Below are positions 1-8,348 of a DNA stretch of 64,000 bases, piece after piece. The notes under the pieces are model-generated. The model was not told the DNA's origin. It worked only from the letters and a program-made list of their open reading frames with translations, and did not search any database. The position numbers were made by a program, and so were the translations under genes. Position 1 is the first letter of the stretch. Each line of letters starts with the position of its first letter. The DNA comes from an uncultured Collinsella sp. (lineage in GTDB: Bacteria; Actinomycetota; Coriobacteriia; Coriobacteriales; Coriobacteriaceae): positions 4,685 to 68,684 of the forward strand of contig CAKUGF010000010.1 in NCBI GenBank assembly GCA_934654585.1. Direction: 5' to 3'.

Positions 1-2
1 AA

Positions 3-563
3 ATGAGGACACAGACGATGATGTGGTTTACCGCCGACCTGCACTTGGGCGATACGAATATCCTGCACGATATGGATCGGCCGTTCGCCTCGGTCGAGGA
101 GATGAACCGCAAGGTTATTGACGCCATTAACGAGTGCGTTGCTGCGGACGACCGCCTCTATATTCTGGGAGACTTTACGTATCGCTTGCCCATGGCGGAG
201 GCCGTGCGCCTGCGCGAGCGCATTGCCTGCCAAAACGTCACGCTCATACGGGGCAACCATGACGGCGATTGGGAAGATCCGGACGCACCGCAAATTTGGG
301 ATGACGTACGCGATTACCTGGAGATTGCCCCCGGCTACGCTAAAGGGCATCGCCTGGTTTTGAGCCACTACCCCATGCTCAGCTGGAACGGCAAGGCGCG
401 CGGTGCCATTATGCTGCACGGGCATATCCACAGCAAGGGAGACCGTACCAATACGCGCAATCGCGACCGAGAGCGCCCTATTTACCGCTACGATGTTGGC
501 CTCGACGCCAATAACTACAAGCCCGTAAGCCGAGATCAGATCTTGAACTTCTTTGGACTGTAG
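3..563 (+). CDS. Calcineurin-like metallophosphoesterase
   Basis: Small (186 aa) single-domain metallophosphoesterase. The full set of metal-binding motifs is visible: DLHLGD near residue 12, GDF near 56, RGNHDGD near 84, SHYP near 120 and HGHIH near 139. These ligate the dinuclear metal centre of this superfamily, which hydrolyses phosphomono- or diesters. Size and motif spacing match small phage- and chromosome-borne phosphoesterases of the YfcE/MJ0936 type; the substrate cannot be told from sequence. The gene begins at the window edge: ATGs occur at positions 3, 18 and 21, and the upstream ribosome site is not visible, so the start is uncertain and the gene could begin outside the window. 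Confidence 0.85.
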   Translation: MRTQTMMWFTADLHLGDTNILHDMDRPFASVEEMNRKVIDAINECVAADDRLYILGDFTYRLPMAEAVRLRERIACQNVTLIRGNHDGDWEDPDAPQIWDDVRDYLEIAPGYAKGHRLVLSHYPMLSWNGKARGAIMLHGHIHSKGDRTNTRNRDRERPIYRYDVGLDANNYKPVSRDQILNFFGL

Positions 564-570
564 CCCTCAG

Positions 571-605
571 ACCACCACAATGGGGACAGGCACCTTTGTG
601 GTGGT
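571..605. repeat. Hairpin with GGGGACAGG loop
   Basis: A 10-bp perfect stem (571-580 with 596-605) encloses a 15-nt loop containing GGGGACAGGCA. It lies 8 bp after the metallophosphoesterase stop and may act as its terminator, but no T-run follows. The same loop motif recurs in hairpins near 14622 and 51771, so this looks like a dispersed repeat family. Confidence 0.6.
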
Positions 606-701
606 TCTGGCGCCGTTGCCATTATGGCGGCGGCGCCTTTTTTGTCCGCGTGGCGCGGTAGAGTGTAGGCGGTTGAAATTTGCGTCCATCGAGGAGCTGC
701 T

Positions 702-2459
702 ATGAACGAGATCAAATGCCCGCACTGCGGCGAAGTGTTTAAGGTCGACGCGTCCGGCTATGCGGATATCGTCAAGCAGGTGCGCGATGCGGAGTTCTCG
801 CGTGACCTGGATGAGCGCGTAAAGGCCGTCCAGCGCGAGGGTGAGCAGGCGCTTGAGCTTGAACGCTCGCGCTCGACGGCAGCTCTGCAGGAGGCGGAAT
901 CTCAGCGCAACGCTCTGCTTGTCGAGCAGAAGAATGCTGCGGCTCAGGAGTTGGCGCAAGAGGTTGCCAAGCGCGATGCCGAGCTTGCCGAGCTGCGCGC
1001 CAAGCTCGAGGGTGCCGCTGCGGAGCGCGAGAGTGCAAGCCAACGTGCGGCGGTTGAAGCCCGTGCCGATGCGCAAAAGGAGAACGCCGAGCTCCAGCGC
1101 GAGATTGACAACCTGCGTGCGCAGCTGGGACGCAAGGACGACGAAGCCAAGCTTGCCGAGGCCGCGGTGCGCAATGCCGCTCAAAACGACCTGTCCGCAC
1201 GCGATGCCCAGATTGCCGAGCTGCAGGCGAAACTCTCCGCGGCAGACAAGGCCCAGGAGATGGCGCTCGCCGCTGCGGCCGCCGAGTCGCAGCGCGAGCT
1301 CGCTGCGGCTCGCAGCGAAGCCGAGCGCACGCTTGCCGACTATCAGGCGAAAGTGCAGGAGAAGTTCTCTGCCGCGAAGGCTCAGTCTGAGCAGGAGGCC
1401 GAGGGCCTGCGTGCTCAGCTGCGCGAGCAGGAGCTGACGGCAAAGATGAACTTGTCTGAGGCAGTTGCCGCGGCGGAGCGTGAGCGCGATGAGGCGCGCG
1501 CGAAGCTCACGAGCGAGCTTGCGGTGCGCGATTCTCGCGAGGAGCAAGCCAAGGCTGCCCACGAGCTCGAGCTTGCACAAGCCAAGCGTGCGAGCGATGA
1601 GCTGATTCGCTATAAGGACGAAGAGATTGAGCGCCTAAAGGACATGAAGGTTCGCCTGTCTACCAAGATGGTGGGTGAGTCGCTCGAGCAGCACTGTGAG
1701 ACCGAGTTTAATCGCCTGCGTATGACGGCGTTTCCCAACGCGTATTTTGAGAAAGACAACGATGCATCCGAGGGCACCAAGGGTGACTTCATCTTCCGTG
1801 AGTGCGACGCGAGCGGCAACGAGATCATCTCGATTATGTTCGAGATGAAAAACGAGAATGACGAAACCGCGACCAAGCACAAGAACGAGGACTTCTTTAA
1901 GAAACTCGACCACGATCGCCGCCAGAAAGGCTGCGAGTATGCGGTGCTCTGCACCCTGCTCGAGCCCGAGAGCGAGCTCTATAACGCCGGCATCGTGGAC
2001 GTGAGCTATCGCTATGAGAAGATGTATGTGATCCGCCCGCAATTCTTCATCCCGATGATCACGCTGCTGCGCAACGCCGCTATGGGCTCGCTGCGCTATA
2101 AGCAGGAACTGGCGGAGTACAAACAGCAGAACATCGACGTCACGAACTTCGAAGCCAAGATGGAAAAGTTCAAGGATGGTTTCTCGCGTAACTACAACTT
2201 GGCGAGCAAGCAGTTCGAGTCGGCGATCAAGGAGATCGATGCCGCTATTAAGCAGCTTGAGAAGACCAAAGACGACCTGCGTCGCAGTACCGAGAACCTG
2301 CGCCTGGCCCACAACAAGGCTGATGAGCTTACAATCCGCAAGCTCACTTGGGGCAACAAGACCATGAAGGCGGCGTTTGACGAGGCGCGCGAGACGGCGG
2401 CGGGCACGGGCGATGAGCCCGCCGAGGCCGATTCGTATGAGGTCGAGGATGCCGAGTAG
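702..2459 (+). CDS. DUF2130 coiled-coil protein
   Basis: 585-aa cytoplasmic protein of the DUF2130 family. It begins with a short cysteine pair (CPHCGE, residues 6-11) resembling half a zinc ribbon. A very long charged coiled coil rich in Ala, Glu, Arg and Lys follows (about residues 25-320), then the conserved globular domain (about 330-500), a second short coiled coil and an acidic tail. The globular domain contains GDFIF followed about 20 residues later by FEMKNE, an arrangement reminiscent of PD-(D/E)xK nucleases. The biological function of DUF2130 is not established. The ATG is preceded by GAGGAG. It stands alone, ending at a bidirectional terminator shared with the convergent helicase gene. 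Confidence 0.85.
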   Translation: MNEIKCPHCGEVFKVDASGYADIVKQVRDAEFSRDLDERVKAVQREGEQALELERSRSTAALQEAESQRNALLVEQKNAAAQELAQEVAKRDAELAELRAKLEGAAAERESASQRAAVEARADAQKENAELQREIDNLRAQLGRKDDEAKLAEAAVRNAAQNDLSARDAQIAELQAKLSAADKAQEMALAAAAAESQRELAAARSEAERTLADYQAKVQEKFSAAKAQSEQEAEGLRAQLREQELTAKMNLSEAVAAAERERDEARAKLTSELAVRDSREEQAKAAHELELAQAKRASDELIRYKDEEIERLKDMKVRLSTKMVGESLEQHCETEFNRLRMTAFPNAYFEKDNDASEGTKGDFIFRECDASGNEIISIMFEMKNENDETATKHKNEDFFKKLDHDRRQKGCEYAVLCTLLEPESELYNAGIVDVSYRYEKMYVIRPQFFIPMITLLRNAAMGSLRYKQELAEYKQQNIDVTNFEAKMEKFKDGFSRNYNLASKQFESAIKEIDAAIKQLEKTKDDLRRSTENLRLAHNKADELTIRKLTWGNKTMKAAFDEARETAAGTGDEPAEADSYEVEDAE

Positions 2460-2480
2460 GGTATAGCCGATAGCGCAAAA

Positions 2481-2514
2481 GCGGGGCCGCTGGCGATATT
2501 GCCAGCGGCCCCGC
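2481..2514. terminator. Bidirectional terminator
   Basis: A 14-bp GC-rich perfect stem (2481-2494 with 2501-2514) has a 6-nt loop, with A-rich sequence before it and TTCGTTT after it. It sits between the convergent DUF2130 and DUF3516-helicase genes. Confidence 0.85.
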
Positions 2515-2536
2515 TTCGTTTACTCGGCTGATTCGG

Positions 2537-5218
2537 CTAGTCCTCGAGCAGATCCTCGATAAAGCCGACGCGGTAGTGGGTGAAGATGACCTCGCCGCCG
2601 TCTTGCGTGGCGTCCAGATCGACATCGCCCATGATGCCAAAGTCGTGGTCGCCATCCTCGTCGGCAAAAATCTGGTGCACGTGCCACACGTGATCGGTCT
2701 TCTCATCGCTCTCGTCGATGGTAAACATCGCCGAGCTACGGGCGTCGCCGTCGGTGAGGATCTCCTCGTGCTGCTCATGGTAGACGTCGAGTGCCTTTTG
2801 CCAGCGAACCTCGCTCATGCCCCAGTCCTCATCGAGCTCGCCCAAGTCGCGGACGCGCCCGCGGGCCGCAAGGGTCACGCGGCGGAAGAGTGCGTTGCGC
2901 ACCAGCAACGTGCAGCCACGGCGGTCTGCCACGACCTCGTCGATGCCCTGCGGCGGTGCGGTGTCGAGGGCGGCCGGGTTGCCGGCGTTCTCCCACTCGT
3001 CCACCAGGCTCGAGTCGACCGAGCGCACCACAAAGCCCAGCCACGAGATGATGTCGCGCAGACGCTCGTCGCGCTTCTCAATGGGCACGGTGCGATCGAG
3101 GGAACGGTAGGCCTCGGCCAGGTAGCGCAGCAGAATACCCTCGGAGCGGGCGATGCCGAGCTTTTGGATATAGCCCTTAAAATCGCTCGCGCTCTCCAAC
3201 ATGTCGCGCAGGACGCTCTTGGGCGAGAGCTGATAGTCGTTGGCCCAGGGCACTTCCTGGCAGTACTTATCAAAGGCGGCGTCGAGCAGGTCCTCAAGCG
3301 GCTTTTCGTAGGTCACATCCTGGATACGCTCCAAGCGCTCCTCGTACTCGACGCCGTCGGCCTTCATCTCGGCCATGGCGCGGTCGCGCGCGGCGCGTTC
3401 CTGTGCGCGCAGTACCTGCTTGGGGTCCTCGAGCGTCGCCTCGACCATCGAGATCAGATCCATGGTGTAGGTCTCGCTCTCGGGGTCGAGCAGTTCCAGT
3501 GCGGCAAGCAGGAACGGCGAGAGCGGCTGGTCGAGCGCAAAGTCCTCGGGCAGGTCGACCGTCAGCGCGTAGTCGATGTCCGGCGCGGCGTCGGCCGGGG
3601 CGTCGGGCGCGGGCGGCACCTCGGTGCGCACGACGACGCCGGAGTCGATGAGCGTGGCGAAGATCTCGTCGGCGCGAACCTCGAGCTTGGCCTTTTCCTC
3701 GGGCGTTTGCAGGCTCGTCTCGATGAGGTCATGAACGCGGGCGCGGGCGTCGCCGCCCTGCTCGACCACGCTGATCACCATGGAGTGTGTGATGCGCAAG
3801 CGCGGCTTGAGCGTCTCGGGCTGCGTCTCGATTAAGCGCTCAAAGGTCTGCTTGTTCCAGGTGACAAAGCCCTCGGGAGCCTTCTTCTTTTTGATCTTGC
3901 GGAGCTTCTTGGGGTCGTCGCCCGCCTTGGCCATAAGCTTTGCGTTTTCGATTTCGTGTTCCGGCGCCTCGGCAATGACCATGCCCTCGGTATCAAAGCC
4001 CGAGCGGCCGGCGCGACCGGCGATCTGATGGAACTCACGGGCGCGCAGGCGACGCATCTTATAACCGTCGAACTTGGTGAGCGCGGTGAGGACCACGGTG
4101 TGGATGGGCACGTTGATGCCGACGCCAAGTGTGTCGGTGCCGCAGATGACGGGCAGCAGGCCCTGTTGCGCCAGGCGCTCGACCAGTAGGCGATAGCGCG
4201 GCAGCATACCGGCGTGGTGCACACCGACACCGCAGCCGAGCAGGCGCTTGAGGATCTTGCCGAAGGCCGTCGAGAAGCTCGTGCCTTTGGCGGCTTCCTT
4301 AATAGCCTCGCGCTGCTCCTTGTTGGCGATGCCAAAGTTGGCGAGCGACTGCGCCGTCGCAAGTGCGGCATCTTGGCTAAAGTGCACGATATAGAGCGGG
4401 GCCTCACCGCGGCGCATGGCGAGCTCGACAGTACCCTCGAGCGAGGTCGTCACGTAGTCATAGCTCAGCGGCACGGGACGCGGGGCGTCGACGACTAGGT
4501 CGCAGGTGGCGCCGGTGTGTTCCTCGAGCGAGGCGGCGATCGCGGTGACGTCGCCAAGCGTGGCGCTCATGAGCATAAACTGCGTGTGGGGCAGGGTGAG
4601 TAGCGGCACCTGCCAGGCCCAGCCGCGGTCGGGGTCGGCGAAGTAGTGGAACTCGTCCATGGCGACGCAACCCACGTCGGCGCCCTCGCCCTCGCGGAGT
4701 GCATCGTTGGCAAGGATTTCGGCCGTGCAGCAGATGACGGGCGCCTTGGTATTGATGTGCGTGTCGCCGGTGATCATGCCGACGTTATCGCGGCCGAGCA
4801 CCTGCACCAAATCGAAGAACTTCTCGCTGACCAGAGCTTTGATGGGCGCTGTGTAATAGCAGCGTTTGCCCTGCGCCATGCCCATAAAGAGCATGCCCAG
4901 CGCGACGAGCGACTTGCCCGATCCGGTTGGCGTGCCCAAAATGACATGATCGCCGGCGGCCAGGTCCATGAGGGCCTCTTCTTGGTGGTCCCACAGCGAA
5001 ATGCCGCGGTCGCTCGTCCACTCAAAGAAGCGTTCGAAGGCCTGATCGGGCGTGAGCCATGGTTCGGGCTCGCTGCCGTCCTCGGGCTCCCACCAGGTGG
5101 GGGAGAGCGCGCCGAGCGAGCCGAACTCGGCCTCGGTGCCCGTGCCACCCGAGAACGAGCTAGCGGCGCCGGCGCCGGAGACGGTGCTGGCGGAAGTATC
5201 TGTCGTGGTCTGTGCCAT
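2537..5218 (-). CDS. Ski2/Mtr4-like DEAD/DEAH helicase (DUF3516 C-terminus)
   Basis: 893-aa superfamily 2 helicase. The first RecA-like domain carries the Walker A motif GTPTGSGKS, the DExH box MDEFHYF and motif III MSATLGD. The second domain ends with QIAGRAGRSG (motif VI), typical of Ski2-like RNA helicases. The remaining half matches the actinobacterial architecture annotated as DUF3516. A role in RNA processing or decay is inferred from the Ski2/Mtr4 family. The frame is open to an ATG at 5254, but the ATG at 5218 has a better ribosome site (GAGAGAAAG about 9 nt upstream) and gives a start at MAQTTTD. The first 50 residues are low-complexity Ser/Thr/Ala/Gly. It lies downstream of the TrmB-like gene on the same strand, separated by 310 bp that include a 123-bp inverted-repeat element. 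Confidence 0.88.
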   Translation of the reverse strand: MAQTTTDTSASTVSGAGAASSFSGGTGTEAEFGSLGALSPTWWEPEDGSEPEPWLTPDQAFERFFEWTSDRGISLWDHQEEALMDLAAGDHVILGTPTGSGKSLVALGMLFMGMAQGKRCYYTAPIKALVSEKFFDLVQVLGRDNVGMITGDTHINTKAPVICCTAEILANDALREGEGADVGCVAMDEFHYFADPDRGWAWQVPLLTLPHTQFMLMSATLGDVTAIAASLEEHTGATCDLVVDAPRPVPLSYDYVTTSLEGTVELAMRRGEAPLYIVHFSQDAALATAQSLANFGIANKEQREAIKEAAKGTSFSTAFGKILKRLLGCGVGVHHAGMLPRYRLLVERLAQQGLLPVICGTDTLGVGINVPIHTVVLTALTKFDGYKMRRLRAREFHQIAGRAGRSGFDTEGMVIAEAPEHEIENAKLMAKAGDDPKKLRKIKKKKAPEGFVTWNKQTFERLIETQPETLKPRLRITHSMVISVVEQGGDARARVHDLIETSLQTPEEKAKLEVRADEIFATLIDSGVVVRTEVPPAPDAPADAAPDIDYALTVDLPEDFALDQPLSPFLLAALELLDPESETYTMDLISMVEATLEDPKQVLRAQERAARDRAMAEMKADGVEYEERLERIQDVTYEKPLEDLLDAAFDKYCQEVPWANDYQLSPKSVLRDMLESASDFKGYIQKLGIARSEGILLRYLAEAYRSLDRTVPIEKRDERLRDIISWLGFVVRSVDSSLVDEWENAGNPAALDTAPPQGIDEVVADRRGCTLLVRNALFRRVTLAARGRVRDLGELDEDWGMSEVRWQKALDVYHEQHEEILTDGDARSSAMFTIDESDEKTDHVWHVHQIFADEDGDHDFGIMGDVDLDATQDGGEVIFTHYRVGFIEDLLED

Positions 5219-5340
5219 GTGGTTTGCTTTCTCTCGCGTTTGTCCGCCATCCATTATGGCGTAGCGGCGGCGTGGGGCGCCAGCGCGCGAGAAAATGCAG
5301 GAAATGGGCGTTCTACCCAGTCGTTTGGTGCAATTGACAG

Positions 5341-5463
5341 CTAAGTGAGTAGACTTTTTGCAATATCGCGAGCATACGGCTTTTGCGCAAGGGCTCTACC
5401 TGCGGTTTTATTTTTCGCTATGTGGGTTGTGCTTGGCTATTGCAAAAAAGTCTACTCACTTAG
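5341..5463. repeat. 123-bp element with 24/25-bp terminal inverted repeats
   Basis: Positions 5341-5364 and 5439-5463 are inverted repeats of each other (CTAAGTGAGTAGAC, then a T-run, then GCAAT), differing only by one T in the run. The 74-bp interior is AT-richer than its neighbours. A GTG-initiated frame crosses it (5345-5578) but has no convincing ribosome site. No target-site duplication is obvious. It looks like a MITE-like or intergenic palindromic repeat. It occupies most of the gap between two same-strand genes, and its inner T-run could also terminate transcription. The rest of the 5219-5528 gap shows nothing recognisable. Confidence 0.65.
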
Positions 5464-5528
5464 ATTTGAGGGTCGTTCGCTGGCGCCTATTTGCGCTTGT
5501 TTGCCGACGCCGCGACCATCAGAGGCCT

Positions 5529-6368
5529 CTAGGACTCCTGCGGTAAACGCTTCTTGCCCTTGCGGGCACGGTTTTTAAAGTTCTCGACGGCTTCTTCCAT
5601 GCCAAGGGGCACGTAGGTGAGCTCATCGAGATCGTCGGGCAGATAGCAGGCGAGGCTCTGCTCCTGCGACCGGCCTGCTGCGAGCTGCTCTTCGGTGGGC
5701 TCTGCGCCTGGTGTGGCACAAATGCCATAGACGACAGCGCCCATCTCGCGCGTGCGGCACTCGTATTCGGTCTCGGGATGCTCAGGATGGTCGCGGCGGA
5801 CGTCGTCGCTTACCCAAAGCGTGTCGTAGCCGGCCGCGGCAAACTGCCCTAGGGCGTAGTCGCGCAATGGCTTACTGTCGGTTCGCAGTGTGACGGTGGC
5901 GCCGGCTGAAAAGAGCGGGCGATAGAGCATTAGATGGTCGACATGGACGAGTCGTTTTTTGGCGTACTTGGCCTTGGGCTGCGGCGTGGGAAAGTTGATA
6001 GTGACAGCATCGAGCTCGCCTGCAGCAAATAGCTTCGGCAGCGATGCGGCACCTCGTGGCAAGACGAGAGCGTTGGGCAGCTCTTGCTCGCAGATTTTCT
6101 GCGCGGCATAGGCAATGCAGATGGGTTCCTGGTCCATGCCGATAAAAAGGGTATCGGGTTCACGGTGAGCACGCTCAACCAGGTAAGTTCCTTTGCCGCA
6201 GCCCAGATCGAGATGAAGGCGGGCGAAGGGTTTGCCGCCAGCCGGCGCACAGGCCTTGCGCCAATCTCCGGCATAGGCCTCGGGGTTCGTCTCGATCGCA
6301 TCGGCGTAGCGCTCCAGGCGCTCTTCGAGCACAAAGTTCTTAGGCGTGCGAACGTGGACGGCTCCCAT
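5529..6368 (-). CDS. trmB: TrmB-like tRNA (guanine-N7) methyltransferase
   Basis: 279-aa class I SAM-dependent methyltransferase. The SAM-binding loop LDLGCGKGTYL (about residues 53-63), GMDQEP acidic turn and overall order match TrmB, which makes m7G46 in tRNA. The family's hallmark segment, usually DPWPK followed by a basic KRR stretch, is altered here to INFPTPQPKAKYAKKRL. The Asp of DPW is Thr and the Trp is Gln, while the downstream basic residues are kept. A C-terminal extension of about 60 residues ends in a Lys/Arg-rich tail. The ATG has AAGGAG upstream. It lies 117 bp downstream of another methyltransferase gene on the same strand. The family call is fairly secure; m7G46 activity is less so because of the altered motif. 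Confidence 0.7.
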   Translation of the reverse strand: MGAVHVRTPKNFVLEERLERYADAIETNPEAYAGDWRKACAPAGGKPFARLHLDLGCGKGTYLVERAHREPDTLFIGMDQEPICIAYAAQKICEQELPNALVLPRGAASLPKLFAAGELDAVTINFPTPQPKAKYAKKRLVHVDHLMLYRPLFSAGATVTLRTDSKPLRDYALGQFAAAGYDTLWVSDDVRRDHPEHPETEYECRTREMGAVVYGICATPGAEPTEEQLAAGRSQEQSLACYLPDDLDELTYVPLGMEEAVENFKNRARKGKKRLPQES

Positions 6369-6485
6369 GAGGCTCCTTGGTCATAAGTGTGGAACGCATA
6401 GCTGCATGTTCCGGTAATGGGTTGGAAGGGGTGGGCGCAATGTGCCCAGAATATGCGGCGCGGCTCGGCGGCAAGTCGCCGATGC

Positions 6486-7358
6486 CTACAGGCGCTTGAG
6501 AATCACATAGCGGTTGAGATCGCCACTGCGACCGTCGGCATGGAAGCGCTCAAGCTCGCGTACAGGGACCTCGCCGCTCTTGTAGAACGTGCGCACGCCG
6601 CGCACCAAGTCGGTGATCTGCTGATCGTCAAAGTGGTGGCAATAGCGGTAAGCATGGCGGTCGTTTTGCCAGCCGATGAGGTGGTCGCCGGCTTCGAACT
6701 GCGCAGAGTCATAACCCTCAAACGGCGGGGTGAGTTCGGCGCGGGCTTCTGCTCGAACGGCCTTGCGCGCCATGCGCTCGTCGTTCATAAACTCCCAAAA
6801 GCTGATGGCGATGATGCCGCCCGGGCGCGTCTGGCGCACCAGGGCGTCGAGCACGCGTACGCGGTACTCACACGAGGGCACATGGTGCATAAAGCCAAAG
6901 CAGACCGAGATGTCGGCAAGCGGCGCATCGAAGAGCACGTCGGGGGCCTCGGCGGGGTTGAGCTTCATGAGGGCATCGAGCACATCGAGTTCTTGGAAGT
7001 GCAGGTTGGGAATGCGCAGTGCGTGGCCATGTGCATCGATGGCCAGGTCTTGGCACGAGTCGACACCATAGAACTCAAACGGGCAGCTGGCATCTGCCGA
7101 GGGGTTTGTGCCGTCGACGCCCTTGGCGGCAAGTGCGCCGCCGGCGGCAAAGTTCTCGAATCGCATATTGCCGCAGGCAAGATCGAAGACACGGACGGGA
7201 TGCTCGATCGTGGCGACGTCGAGCTGTCCGAGCGCGATATCCATGGTGCGCACCCAGCCGGGCCACGGGGCCTGGCGCGTATCGGAGAAGGAGGCGGAGT
7301 GCTCGCGATAGAACGTGTTGTTGAGCTGGATGAGCGATGAGGCGAAATCGCGGTTCAC
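6486..7358 (-). CDS. Trm9/ALKBH8-like SAM-dependent methyltransferase
   Basis: 290-aa methyltransferase if translated from the GTG at 7358, which has a strong GGAGGG site 11 nt upstream; a longer frame to 7406 lacks one. The N-terminus reads NTFYREHSASFSDTRQAPWP, recalling the segment at the same place in Trm9 proteins, which methylate carboxymethyl-uridine at the tRNA wobble position. Further matching points are the SAM loop VFDLACGNMRF, the HH pair in FGFMHHVPS, a YRYCHHF segment and the C-terminal RYVILKR. The eukaryotic enzyme acts after Elongator, and an Elp3 gene lies about 2 kb away (9316-11220). A joint wobble-uridine pathway is therefore an attractive inference. A generic small-molecule methyltransferase remains possible. 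Confidence 0.65.
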   Translation of the reverse strand: MNRDFASSLIQLNNTFYREHSASFSDTRQAPWPGWVRTMDIALGQLDVATIEHPVRVFDLACGNMRFENFAAGGALAAKGVDGTNPSADASCPFEFYGVDSCQDLAIDAHGHALRIPNLHFQELDVLDALMKLNPAEAPDVLFDAPLADISVCFGFMHHVPSCEYRVRVLDALVRQTRPGGIIAISFWEFMNDERMARKAVRAEARAELTPPFEGYDSAQFEAGDHLIGWQNDRHAYRYCHHFDDQQITDLVRGVRTFYKSGEVPVRELERFHADGRSGDLNRYVILKRL

Positions 7359-7625
7359 GGCGCGGAACTCCCTCCGTTGGCGGTGCGGAATAAACAGTAC
7401 GACCATACTACCGTTAACGCCGCAACGGGGACAACCAAGCTACGGGTCATTGCTTTGTTTGGACACATTTCCGCAGCTCATATGCACCCGCAACCGCCGG
7501 TTGTCAAAAATCTCACTAGAATAGGTGGCATGCTTTTGGCGGTGGCGGATAGATTTTTAACTGTGCAAGGCGCCTTAAGAACAAAAGCGGTCCGGCGGCA
7601 CGGCTGGCATCACATAGGAGGAACC

Positions 7626-8348
7626 ATGAATGTAGAAACTGCGCAGCGGCTCGCCGACCTTCGCCGCAGCAAGGGCTTTAGCCAAGAAGGGCTGGCGCGA
7701 AAGCTGGGGCTGTCGCGCCAGGCGGTCAGTAAATGGGAACGTGCGGAGAGCTCGCCCGATACCGAAAATCTGATTTCGCTCGCAAAGCTCTATGGTGTGA
7801 GTCTGGATGAGCTCCTCAATCCGAGCGATGAGATCGAGGACGATATCGAGTTTGAGAACGAGGACCGCGCCCGTCAGCGCGAGGCCGAGGCAGCGGAGCG
7901 CGCCCGTACCCATGAGGCGGCAGCACGTGCTACCGAGGCGGCAACACAGGCGAGTGATGCCGCCGCCAAGGCGGCGCAAGCGGCAAGCTGGAGCGCGCAG
8001 GCAGCTAATGCGGCGACGGCTCAGGTGACGGGTGCCGGTGCGACCAGCGTGACTCCGGTGAAGGGCCCCTTCCAGTCGTTCCCGTATTGGGCCGTGTGCT
8101 GGCTACTGTTCTTTTTACTGATGTTCCTGGTTGGTGCCAGCCCCTTTCCCGCACTGATCTTCTTTACGATTCCCATCTATCACTGGGTGGCGCGTGCGCT
8201 CGATGGCGATTGGGCACGCGGGGATATTCAGGTTGGTCCGGTGTCGGTGGCGGTCAAGGCCCAGGGGAAGGATACTTCTGCGGAACCTGATGCTGACGTG
8301 GCTACCGCGGCCACCGCTGAGCCGTGTGCCAAAGAGGGTGACGAATGA
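7626..8348 (+). CDS. XRE-family regulator with C-terminal membrane segments
   Basis: 240-aa protein. Residues 1-65 form a Cro/CI helix-turn-helix (GFSQEGLARKLGLSRQAVSKWE). An Ala/Glu/Arg-rich coiled coil follows (about 75-140), then two hydrophobic stretches (about 155-195) that should anchor it in the membrane. This is the build of membrane-tethered XRE regulators linked to envelope proteins. The start is the ATG preceded by AGGAGG at 7617-7622; the frame stays open further upstream without a ribosome site. The stop overlaps the start of the following DUF4097 gene (ATGA), so the two are translationally coupled. The 267-bp region upstream is the divergent control region shared with the Trm9-like gene; it holds a GGGGACAA segment near 7428 but no convincing promoter. 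Confidence 0.85.
   Translation: MNVETAQRLADLRRSKGFSQEGLARKLGLSRQAVSKWERAESSPDTENLISLAKLYGVSLDELLNPSDEIEDDIEFENEDRARQREAEAAERARTHEAAARATEAATQASDAAAKAAQAASWSAQAANAATAQVTGAGATSVTPVKGPFQSFPYWAVCWLLFFLLMFLVGASPFPALIFFTIPIYHWVARALDGDWARGDIQVGPVSVAVKAQGKDTSAEPDADVATAATAEPCAKEGDE

Noticed and set aside
5345..5578. A 77-codon GTG-start frame crossing the inverted-repeat element
   Set aside because: It has no ribosome site, begins inside the repeat arm and runs on past the element, so it is more likely non-coding repeat DNA.
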